19,839 bases of DNA from Terana coerulea (taxonomy: Eukaryota > Basidiomycota > Agaricomycetes > Polyporales > Phanerochaetaceae), in the NCBI GenBank assembly GCA_024811115.1, contig JAKOGH010000312.1, positions 1 to 19,839 on the forward strand, given 5' to 3'. Within the stretch, counting starts at the first letter, position 1, and each line of letters begins with the position of its first letter. The notes under the pieces are model-generated. The model did no database searches. It was not told the origin of the DNA and worked only from the letters and a program-made list of their open reading frames with translations. A program made the position numbers and the translations under genes. Shown piece by piece: positions 9,712-18,374 of this stretch.

Positions 9712-9793
9712 CTGCAGTAATGAATGCATGGTCAGTGAACAACATAGTAGGTACATGCTTAGAACGTACGTTGTCCTCGGCAGAGCTTGCCAT

Positions 9794-10298
9794 ACTCCTA
9801 AGCTTGGAATTGTATGCACAAGTTTGAGAAGAGAATAAGATGGTGTGGCAGGTGCTTGTAGAGTCAAGTATTCAAGTAGAGTTAGCGTGTTGAGCGTACC
9901 AAGCAAGCCGTAAGGCTACAGCAAGGCGCGGGAAGTTGCCGGTGTGAATGGAAGCCCGGAACGTGGTATGAAAGCGCGCTGAAAATAAACATATTCGGGC
10001 AGTTTTCATATCTCAGGCTGAGCAGCATGAAACAAGCATAAATAAATTGCTTCTGAGATGCACAAGGGTGGTAAATTGGAGAAAATAGAGAAAAGTAACA
10101 TTGTCGTCACGGTGAAGGAGAGAACTTCAAGGGCGTCGGCGCTGACGCTGGCGCCTGCTGTGCGGCCAACACCGGATACACGTGACAAATCCGACGCCAC
10201 GAAGCGGGCGCTTGATTGAGCTACTCGTGTATGTTGCGTACGCCACGGTGAAGACTTGGCAAACAATAAATGGGTTGAAGGGCGCACACATAGATTTA
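9794..10298 (-). promoter_or_regulatory. Intergenic spacer between MSH3 stop and DUF6535 start
   Basis: About 505 bp between two genes on the same strand, so it holds the MSH3 3' end and the promoter of the DUF6535 gene. A pyrimidine-rich leader (CTTATTCTCTTCTC) lies just upstream of the ATG at 9793. I see no coding sequence. Confidence 0.4.
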
Positions 10299-13200
10299 TT
10301 ATCCTATTGGTATTGAGATAAGCATACTGCAAAGTTCCCTGATATCGTTATAGGCTCTCGACTCAGGTGTTAGTGCGCACGCCGAAGTGACACGACCCAG
10401 TGCCATTCGAGCCCTGGAGGTTCCCATCAGCAACATTCAAGGCAAAGGAATAAGCTGTGCGCACTTAGCTATCCTCCGCCTCTTCTCTACTGCCTCCTCC
10501 ATCGTCTCTGCCATGCCCTGCGCTCGCCTCAGAATACGCTCATTCAACCCGGCAAGCCGCGCACATTCCACGCCAAAGCTGCGCTCTGCAAGCCCCCGAC
10601 GCAGCTCGTACAGGAACGTGACCTGACGCACGCCGTCGATGCGCGTGTCCTCGGTGTACCCCATATGCAAATTCTCCACGTCCGCGGGGAACATGGTGGC
10701 GAGGGACGACGCAAGCAGGGGTAGTGCGTGATGAAGAGCGTCTTGCAGCGGACAGTGGTGACAAGATGCTGCAGGACTGCGCTGGCGATTGCCATCTGTT
10801 GAGGGCATGCATCAACAATGCGAAAGTGAGCGAGAGAAGGCACGCTTACGCCGTCGAAGGTCGATGTCCCGCGACCTAGTTCGTCGAGGATGACGAGCGA
10901 GCGAGGTGTCGCGAGCTGAAGGATGTCGCTCGTTTCTTGCATCTCGACCATGAATGTCGACCGCCCCGAGCCAGCTCATCCATTGCTACAATGCACCGGG
11001 ACATTAGCACCAAGGTCGCTCTCAAGCAACAACAACCACATACCTCCCATCCTGATCAAGATTCCATCCAACATCCCCAACCGCATCGCCTGCGCGGGGA
11101 CATACGACCCAATTTGCGCCATCTGCACGCCCTTCAGCACGCATACACCCAGCCTCTCGAGCCGCGCAGCCACTTACAATCGCACACAGCGCAATCATCC
11201 GCACGACGCTGCTCTTCCCACCCATGTTCGGCCCCGTGATGATCTTGTGCCCGAGGTGCCCGTTCGCCATCATGACCGTGTTCGGTATGAACACCAGCTC
11301 GCGGAACTTCTCAATCATTGGGTGTCTTCCCTCCTGTATCTCCAACGTCCCGCCGTCGTCGGCGTCGACGAACTGGGGCCGGACGTACCCCTCCTGCACA
11401 GCGACGACCGCGAGGCTGAGGAGGCAGTCCGCGACGGCGAGCTTGTTCACCGCGTCTCGCAGGATTGCGTAGTAGTTGTCCGTGATCTCCTCGAGAAAGG
11501 CGCGGTAAGCGGTGTTGGCCGCGGCCTCGAGCGACTCTTGTAATTGTGCGCGTTCGGCAAGCTTCGTGGAGATGGTAGGCGTACGGAAGCGCCGAACGGC
11601 GCGCGTGCTGGATAAAAGTAAGGAAACTATTCGTCGAGGAGAACACGAATAAAGCGCACGCTGAGATGACACGCCAGTCGGTCGGGAGCTCGGGATGTTC
11701 GGACTTCTTGAGTTCGATGAGATACTTGGTAGAGATCCATTCCATCAGCATACATTCACCAATAGTTGTTATGCAAACTTTACCTCCTCGCCATTTACAG
11801 CGCTGTATTGCAAGGCCGGCCGCCTGAGCTGCTTCCTGACTGTCCTTTCTCAGCCTTGTGTCTAAACCCGAGTCGGGATGTACTCACTCCTCTTAAGCTC
11901 GTCCACCAGCTCAGACTCGACAATCTGAATATTCTATACCCAACGCTATCAGTACAACACCCGCTCATCTAGTCAAAGTGACACTTACGACAAGCAGCCC
12001 ATCCACCTCTGGTACCCTCTCCATATCCTTCCACATACTCTCCTTTGTCCCCTCCTTCGCCATCTTCAAGTCCACCGCATTCAGGAGCTCATCTATCGGC
12101 GCCTTTAGCCTCGGCAGCGCCGCAATTACGTCGTTCAGCACCGGTGACTCAAACGGTGCGGGTACCTGGGAGAACGACGTCAACTGCGGTGCTTGTGAGG
12201 CCGACAGCTGCGAAGCGGGGAGGCGCGATGGGTGGAACGCGTTGCCGATCTTGGCAAACGCCGGTAGGAGCGTTGCGAGCTCTTGCGGGGTACACTGCCA
12301 AACATATTAACAACGCCGTCCTAAGATACAGTCAGCGAGGGATTTAGTACCTTTCCGTACTGGATCCGTGACAGCCCGCGCGCAAGGTCCGGTAGGCCGC
12401 GCAGGAGTGCGCGGAGCACGGTCAGGGCTGGGCTGTGCGTGTCGAGAATCTCGGCAATAGCGTCCGTGCGCGCCGTCAAGGCCCTGAATATCCCAGGCAG
12501 TGGTGAGTGAGTGTTCGATGACGAGATGTGAGGAGTTAGCGCACGCCTTGTCCACCAACGGTCGCCCGATCCACTCTCTCAGCAGCCGCGCCCCGAACTT
12601 GGTAGTCGTATGATCGAGCACCCATAGTAGCGAGCCATACTTCGTGTAGTCTGTCTCGTTTCTATAAATCTCGCTGCATACGCCTGTATTAGGACTTTCC
12701 CAGTACAGGCAAGTAGAACAGCGCGGAAGGACGTACAGATTTGTGACGGTATTCCCGTTGAGCAACATGCACGTCCTTTCGGTAAAGCGCGTGAAGAAGC
12801 GCGTTTGCAGGAGGGCGTCGGCGACATCGAACCCGGAGAGGTAGCGCACGAGCTGCGCAAGCGCGAGAGCACAGCCTGTGGAAAGGCGGCGAGCGCGGGG
12901 ACAACGGCGGCGTGCTGTTGTTCTTGATTGTCTGAACGGATCGTAAATTATTGGACTAAACGGGGGAAAAGACGAATACTTACCATCGTCAGCTTGGGTT
13001 GACGAGCCAGAGCCCGATGCTTCCACGGAGGGCTGAGAGGACGCGCCATCCAACGTCGCGTCCTTGCTTTTCTCAGCGTAGAACTTCGTGACGTAGTCGA
13101 ACGCTTCCGTGTACCCCATGACACGCTCGAACCGTTCCACACGGACCTTGTGCTCCGAGTGCCCGTGCCTGCAGCATGAAGTAAATCGCTTGTCGGAAAT

Positions 13201-14905
13201 GTCGACACGGTCTGCGCAGCTACAGCGACGTACTCGGTGTAATGCGCGAGCATATTCTCCGTCGCCTTGCTGAGTCCCTCAGTGGGTAGGAGCAGCTCCG
13301 CAGGCGTGATATGCACTAGCCTGGTCTAGTATTTTCGTTGAGCCTGCAGGTCCTATCATTCTCTTTATATACACGTACCTCCAGCTCCGTACGCATATGG
13401 TTGTCTAAAGTTATTAATCAACTTTCCCTTGTTATATGTGAAGACTGTCGGAGTTGACTGACCATCAAACAAGTCCCACATGACTTCTCCTGTCGCAGCG
13501 CAGATGCTCACCAGCGCAACTTCCACCTTCGCATCTGTGCTGGTGCCCTGACGCTTCTCGGTAATGCAGACGAGCGGCGGGGATCCAGCCGACGATATGT
13601 CGGCCGACGTGAGCTCGTCGACGTACCTAAAATTTCTTATAAGCAGGATCCAAGACAGCGGCAAGGAAGGACGTACGTAGCGGCGGTGTATAATGAGGTG
13701 ATCTGCCGGTCGAACAGCTCGTTCCGCGTCTCGCCCACCTTCTTAAGCGCGGCGGTCTCTGTCTGCGTCACGACGCCGACTTTGTATCCCTGCGAGAGCA
13801 ATCTGCCCGCATTAAATATGGTCAGTCGTTGCGGTTGCTGGGGTCCAGGGAGGGAGCCTGTGATGCAACGCACTTCTTCAGGTGCACCTCCCGTCGATGC
13901 ACGGGAAAGCCAGCTGTGCGTAGATTCCGCTTGACGTAGCAGACCATGCCGAGGAGTTTAGCAACAATCTGGGCGTCCTCTTCGTAGAAGTAGAACTTGT
14001 ATCCGACTTCGAACATGAGCAGCATCTTGGGATGCCTCTTCTTGAGCTCCTTTACCTAATCGCGAACGACGTGTCAGGTACGGCGTCCATAAAAGCACGC
14101 AGACATACGACGTACCTGGAGCTCCAGTGGTGTGTAGGCCTTGCCACTAGGTCCAATTTCGACAGCCTTCTTCGTTCCTGCTCTCCGGGATTGACTAGGG
14201 CCAGCGTCCTTCCCTTTCGCCTTGGCCTTTCCTTTACCCTTGCCCTTTGCGGAAGCGTTGCTCTTGTTGAAGTTCGCCATGAGCTCCTCGTACGACATCT
14301 TCCCGGCTTGGCTCTCAGCTGCCTCTCCAACCTCATCGGCATCTTCATCGGCATCTTCATCGTCGCTAGGAGCCCCAGGGTCGGCGGCTTCCGCTTGCAG
14401 GTGTCGCTCTAGGACATTGTTGTCCCCGAGAAGTATGCGCTTCGCGCGGTCGTGAAACCGTTTGCGCGCCACGTCGCCATCCGGCTGGCGAGACGTCGAC
14501 ACGCCACCAGACGTAGCAGTGTCAAATCGGTACTGAGCTATGGGCGAATTGTGTCCCAAAGCGCTTTCTGCCGGTGCTGGTCGAGGAACTGGTCTTGGTT
14601 TCTCGTTCGCCGTGGGACGACCGCTCGTCCATGCGGGCACCTCGCTGACCTTTCGCCTCTTCGGGGGAGGCTCTCTGCCCGCTGCCTCTGCGACCTGTGC
14701 CCACAGTTCACTGTCCGAGCCGGAGTCCGCCGTGAGGCCGACTACTGGCGACCGCTCCCTGCGCTGGCCGCGCGGTTGGTTTTGAGATGGGCGGAGCGGC
14801 GAAGGCTTGGGGCTGGATGAGAAGTAGGAGGAGAGGACGGCCTGTGTTCCTGGACCTTCGCTCACCCCGGCGGACTTTTGTTTTATGTTTCGTCGGAGTT
14901 GGCAT
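10299..14905 (-). CDS. MSH3: DNA mismatch repair protein MSH3 (MutS family), nineteen exons
   Basis: MSH3 pairs with MSH2 (MutS-beta) in the nucleus to bind insertion/deletion loops. Exons: 14905-14116, 14055-13874, 13802-13677, 13626-13463, 13404-13379, 13325-13230, 13168-12984, 12931-12737, 12673-12545, 12483-12351, 12294-11989, 11924-11888, 11839-11784, 11724-11660, 11607-11178, 11122-11044, 10985-10850, 10795-10465, 10413-10299. Conceptual length is about 1193 aa, normal for MSH3. Seen: a PIP-box-like QAVLSSYF near residue 21, an acidic/Lys-rich linker, MutS_I ([16 protein letters not shown]), [18 protein letters not shown], the lever region ([18 protein letters not shown]), Walker A GPNMGGKS at 11234-11211, and Walker [13 protein letters not shown]. 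It then runs [31 protein letters not shown]. The MutS_I text favours MSH3 over MSH2/MSH6. Five 1-nt corrections are needed (see findings); with them all phases fit. Confidence 0.9.
13379..13404 (-). other. MSH3: 26-nt microexon of MSH3
   Basis: It encodes NHMRTELE between a TTTAG acceptor and a GTACGT donor. It links the exon ending MWDLFD to the exon starting [14 protein letters not shown], and both phases match (1 in, 0 out). The flanking introns are 58 and 53 bp. Confidence 0.75.
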
Positions 14906-15116
14906 AGTCTCTGTGTCACATGTGGGAGGAGGAGGAGGCAGCCTGCTAATGAGCGTGACACGGAACGGTGTGAGCCCCACGCCGCGCGGTGTAACGCGTA
15001 CCGTGACGTGTCCCCGGCTGATCCTTTTCTGTCTCCGCCTTTCCCTCCGTCCACCCCGACCACCACCACCAGTCTCGCCGCCACCTCCGCAGGGCTTGCC
15101 GGTGCTGCAGACAACG
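14906..15116. promoter_or_regulatory. Shared divergent promoter of MSH3 and ATP12
   Basis: Only 211 bp separate the MSH3 ATG (minus, 14905) from the ATP12 ATG (plus, 15117), so both genes must be driven from this spacer. The ATP12 side is strongly pyrimidine-rich (around 15030-15075), typical of a fungal 5' leader. I see no clear TATA box. An open frame running through the spacer to an ATG at 15138 on the minus strand is in phase with MSH3 exon 1 but would overlap ATP12, and I do not take it as the MSH3 start. Confidence 0.6.
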
Positions 15117-16323
15117 ATGCAGGCAGTCCGCAGGCCACTTGCTCTCCCCGCCCGGCACTATTCCCGGATCCCGCCGACGGTCACCTGGAGAGCAGCACTC
15201 GCAAAGCGGGGACAAGCGACTGTTGCAACGGACGGTCCGGCCGTGACTGCTACGAATCGTACGTCCTTAACCTGTCCGGATTTTGTGTCTCATTTACTGA
15301 CATCCACCCATGCAGGTGCACAAGCAACCCTCAAACGGTTTTGGAAGACTGTCGATGTCGAGGCGTGCCCCGCACCGAATGCTTCAGGTTCATCGTCCCC
15401 AAGTCAAGCTCGTCGTCACGCTCGATAAGCGAGCGTTGAAGACACCGTCAGGAAATCCTTTGGTATTGCCAAAGGAGAAGACGTTGGCGGCTACGTTGAT
15501 TGCGGTGGAGTGGGATAACCAGGACCAGGTGTTGAAGCAGCATTCATTGCCTATGGTACGTCATACATGGTATATATACCGGTTGTAAGGCTGACTGAAT
15601 GTTTCTGTGTAGACGTCGTTAGCTTCAAGAGCTATTGACGGTTTTCAGGCTTCCCAGTCTATACGGCCAGAAGTACATGAGCAGCTGCTGAAGTATCTCG
15701 AAACAGACACAATATGGTGCGTTCTTTCCGCCACCAGTTTCGGCTATTCTCCAACATTTTCCTTTTGCTAAGCTTCCATGCATCGTCGCCGCCCGCACTT
15801 GCCCAGTTGATATCAGCACACTGGATGCCGCTTCTCGACTGGGCGCGCAAGGCGTACGGCGTCGAGATCAACACCACTGAGGGCTTCACGCTGCAACCAC
15901 ATCCGCGAGCGACCATCGACGCTATGCGCAATGTCCTCGAAGGCATGGACGAGTGGGAAATTTCTGGTATGCCCGTGTTTCCTGTCCTCCTCTGGCAACC
16001 GTGCATTGACCAGCCCGATTGTGTGACAGCGATGGAACGCGCGACCTACACCTCGAGGTCTTTCCTTATTGCCCTCGCGCTCGTGCAGAAACGCATCACG
16101 GCGGAAGAGGCGGCCCAGGCGTCGCATGTTGAAGTCAACAGCCAGATCCAGCAGTGGGGCGAGGTCGAGGACTGTACGTGCCATATCTCACCGTGCTCTT
16201 CGGCGTTGGGCATGTGCTTATTAATTGGTTGTAGCGCATGACGTCGACTACCACGACGTCCGCAGACAGCTCGGCAGCGCGGCGTGCATGCTCGCGGACG
16301 TGTCTGTACAGGCATGGCCGTAG
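15117..16323 (+). CDS. ATP12: Mitochondrial F1-ATPase assembly chaperone ATP12, six exons
   Basis: Atp12 binds the F1 alpha subunit in the mitochondrial matrix before F1 assembly. Exons: 15117-15258, 15316-15555, 15613-15716, 15773-15966, 16030-16173, 16235-16323; introns 56-63 bp, phases consistent. The N-terminus (MQAVRRPLALPARHYSRIPP) is Arg/Ala-rich without acids, a good mitochondrial presequence. Family text includes ATLKRFWKTVDV, VTLDKRALKTPSGNPLVLP, AVEWDNQDQ, LASRAIDGFQ, HWMPLLDWARKAYGVEI, ERATYTSRSFLIALAL, and a C-terminal end at a TAG. Length is about 293 aa, in the family range. The frame changes inside exon 2 between 15350 and 15417. Either one extra base (for example in CCCC at 15368-15371) or removal of a 31-nt GT..AG segment (15355-15385) reconciles it; the latter gives the spacing of human ATPAF2 as I recall it. 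Confidence 0.9.
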
Positions 16324-16896
16324 GAGGCCCTGCACGTTGCATTCACTATCTAACAAAATGTTATAAATGCGTGTATGTGCGAGCCTTGAGGCGGGACAAC
16401 TCTGCAATTACGATATCTGCTTGATACTTCTTTGGTGTCCGTTCAGCTTTTTCGCTCTAGCAACCGGTCTCCCCATCGCATGAACGTCGAGAGCGCGTGA
16501 AGTCAAAGAGTATTGAATTGGTTTGACAATGCCAAGCAGCTATCTTGTTGCGATCCTTCACTGGCCTTCTAAGTTCTAAGTTTTGTAGGTACAACTGACA
16601 AGTTACAAGTATATAACTGTCACCTCTTGTCAGTACTTGCTGGTGTTGACCCAACATCGTTCAAGGCTTCAAGCCTGCGGGCTCCCCATTTACGCACGAC
16701 TCGGCACGAGGCACAAGTTCAAAGTTGTCACAATGTCAAGTTGCCAGAAACCGTCTAGTATATATCTACGGTGACCGGTCTAATATTCGGCCGCCGGCGT
16801 TCGCGTCTCGTAAGTCGTAGACTCGTAATTTATAAATCATGATTATAAGTCAGGACTCGGGAGCCGAAGTGGTCAAAAAGTTGGTCAGGTGTATCA
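16324..16896. other. Spacer between ATP12 and tRNA-Phe, nothing recognised
   Basis: About 570 bp, AT-richer than the coding parts. It holds the ATP12 3' end (an AT-rich patch near 16352-16370 could serve polyadenylation) and the pol III terminator of the tRNA. I see no gene. Confidence 0.4.
16875..16879 (-). terminator. RNA polymerase III terminator of tRNA-Phe
   Basis: A run of five T on the minus strand, 17 bases beyond the end of the tRNA, the usual pol III stop signal. Confidence 0.7.
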
Positions 16897-16981
16897 TGCC
16901 AGAACCGTGGATTGAACACGGGACCTCCAGAAGACCCCGGGAGGCTTCAGTCTGTTGCTCTCCCAGCTGAGCTATTCCGGC
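16897..16981 (-). tRNA. tRNA-Phe (anticodon GAA) with a 12-nt intron
   Basis: On the minus strand: acceptor arm GCCGGAA (16981-16975) pairs with TTCTGGC followed by discriminator A at 16897. The D-arm is GCTC..GAGC with A-box text TAGCTCAGCTGGG. The anticodon loop is CTGAAG then, after the insert, T; anticodon GAA. The T-arm is CCGTG-TTCAATC-CACGG (B box GTTCAATCC). Mature length is 73 nt. The 12-nt insert follows G37, the standard site of eukaryotic tRNA introns removed by the tRNA splicing endonuclease. The anticodon stem has an A-G mismatch at its outermost pair. Confidence 0.93.
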
Positions 16982-17488
16982 GGTGAAACCAGTTGCTTTT
17001 TAAGTAGTATAATAGCAGGGGCGGTGTGCCTCAATCCACTCTGGCGCATACACGGGAAGCGACGGCGTTGGCGACAACAATTTAATACTGTATTCGCCGT
17101 GCTTACTGCTTCCTGCGGAGATTGCGAAGGGGACGGTGGATCCGGAATCTCGATGGATGTAATCGAGGCTGAGTACTGAGCACCGGTGAGTGCTTCAAGG
17201 CTGGCGCGGCCCACCAACTTGCAAAGTGGAAGTAGGGCATGTGAGTTGGCTTACCACATTTACTGTAACATATGATTTGTATCCATGCCTTAAAGCTCGA
17301 GAGAATGCGCGGCCTTCGGATCTTTCGGAAGCTATGCCAAAATTATAGAACCTTCGGTGTCGCTGCTATCGCTATGGAGCTATTTCCTAGCCCGACTATC
17401 TTTGAGAAGCTCCTTGTAGTTCTCAGCGTCGAGGATGTCCCAACTAAGGCCTGTCAGATACAAGATGCGAACACAATAAGGAAGACGC
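16982..17488. other. Spacer between tRNA-Phe and the esterase gene
   Basis: It holds the 5' flank of the tRNA and the 3' end of the esterase gene, both on the minus strand. Only short unconserved open frames are present. Confidence 0.4.
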
Positions 17489-18374
17489 TCACCTAGGATA
17501 CACCATGTCCAGCTTGTCGGGATGGATGTCAGGATATCTCTCGCTGATGGTCTTGATGAGATCACCGTATACGAGCTAGAGCAATGGAAAGGTGTAAGGA
17601 TAAATGCAAACGCGGCGGAGACCTCCGCACCTTATATGCCTGCTCATTCAGATGCAGACCGTCGGTCATGAACTTCGCGAGCTGCTTCTCCTCCTTCCCA
17701 CTGGCCTCCCAGAGCAACGACCACGTATCAATAACTGGCACCTTCTCTTGCCCGGCGACCTCCCTCGCGGCCTCCGCGTACTGCTTCGTAATCTCAAAAT
17801 CCCTGTCAAGCTGGTACTGAGGTGGGTCGAAGCCGCGCAGCGCCTCGCCCCACTGGTGTGTATTAATCGGCGGTGGAGTGAAGATTATCACTCGGGTCTC
17901 CGGCGAGTACCATTCTGATGTGGGGTCTTTGACCAATTGGACCAGTCGCACGAGGTTGGCTTTGTATTCGGGAAGGGGAACGTGTTGGCGCGATCCTGGG
18001 ATGGTGGCATCGTTTGCGCCAAACCAAATGGTCAGAAGTTGCACCTTCGGGATGTTGGTCCTCTCAGAGCGCTTGGCGATGACCTGCAATCCATGTCTGT
18101 TGAGTAAATATTAACGTCGTGGTGTATTATTCGTTGCCTACCTTCTCGAATACAGGCTGGACCCAGCGTGTGTTGTAACCGCTCAGTCCACGCGGAAGCA
18201 CATCGAGTTTCCTGTTGTAGGCATCTACGATTTGTCAATGTGTGCACAGCCTGATCATGGTGCACCAGAGAGAAACTAACCAGAAAGCTGTTGGGCAAAG
18301 CCGTAAGGTACAGTCCCGCCTTGAGTGATCGAATCTCCAAGGAGCACGATCGCATCCTGAACGTATCTAGCCAT
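17489..18374 (-). CDS. IAH1: SGNH/GDSL esterase, isoamyl acetate-hydrolysing type (IAH1-like)
   Basis: Exons 18374-18281, 18224-18142, 18083-17631 and 17575-17489; introns 55-58 bp, phases 1, 0, 0. The protein is 238 aa, the usual size. SGNH blocks are all present: GDSIT with the nucleophile Ser15, LSGYNTRW with Gly47, FGANDA with Asn83, and DGLH with Asp200 and His203. IAH1 of yeast hydrolyses acetate esters such as isoamyl acetate; substrate here is inferred from similarity (DVLPRGLSGYNTRW, FTPPPI). No signal peptide or membrane segment is seen, so it is probably cytosolic. The start is the ATG giving MARYVQDAIVLLGDSITQGG; an upstream in-frame ATG at 18476 would add 34 unconserved residues. 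The end is the TGA at 17491-17489 after MVYPR. Splicing of that GTGAGC instead would add only one codon (Pro) before a TAG. Confidence 0.88.

Larger units (their letters stand above)
3773..9793 (-). pseudogene. Disrupted DUF6535 membrane / Cys-His zinc-binding protein gene
   Basis: Exons on the minus strand: 9793-9770, 9711-9625, 9569-9402, 9341-7489, 7023-6811, 6748-6597 joined to 5228-5082 (split by a transposon), 5024-4714, 4644-4573, 4508-4284, 4218-3773. All introns are GT..AG; most are 55-69 bp, one is 465 bp. Corrected for two +1 breaks (six-C run at 7988-7983; AA at 7630-7629), the phases close to an ideal frame of about 1231 aa. The protein starts MASSAEDN. Four hydrophobic segments follow, then a soluble region (DYASKYFAQWYRQW), a Cys/His region and a disordered tail. 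Disabling changes are TAA at 8294-8292, TAG at 7491-7489 and the element at 5232-6596. The function of DUF6535 proteins is unknown. That this is one gene rather than two neighbours is inferred from phase continuity across the 465-bp intron. Confidence 0.72.

Noticed and set aside
10923..11543. 206-codon plus-strand open frame opposite MSH3
   Set aside because: Shadow of the MutS ATPase exons; the minus strand carries Walker A and B.
14074..15138. A 354-codon minus-strand open frame starting at 15138 that includes MSH3 exon 1
   Set aside because: Its first 80 or so codons overlap the ATP12 start and show no conserved text. The MSH3 start at 14905 (MPTPTKHKT), one base out of frame, fits better.
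14787..15439. Long plus-strand open frames (213 and 184 codons) across the MSH3/ATP12 spacer
   Set aside because: They run through the spacer and intron 1 of ATP12; only the part from 15117 in the ATP12 frame is supported.
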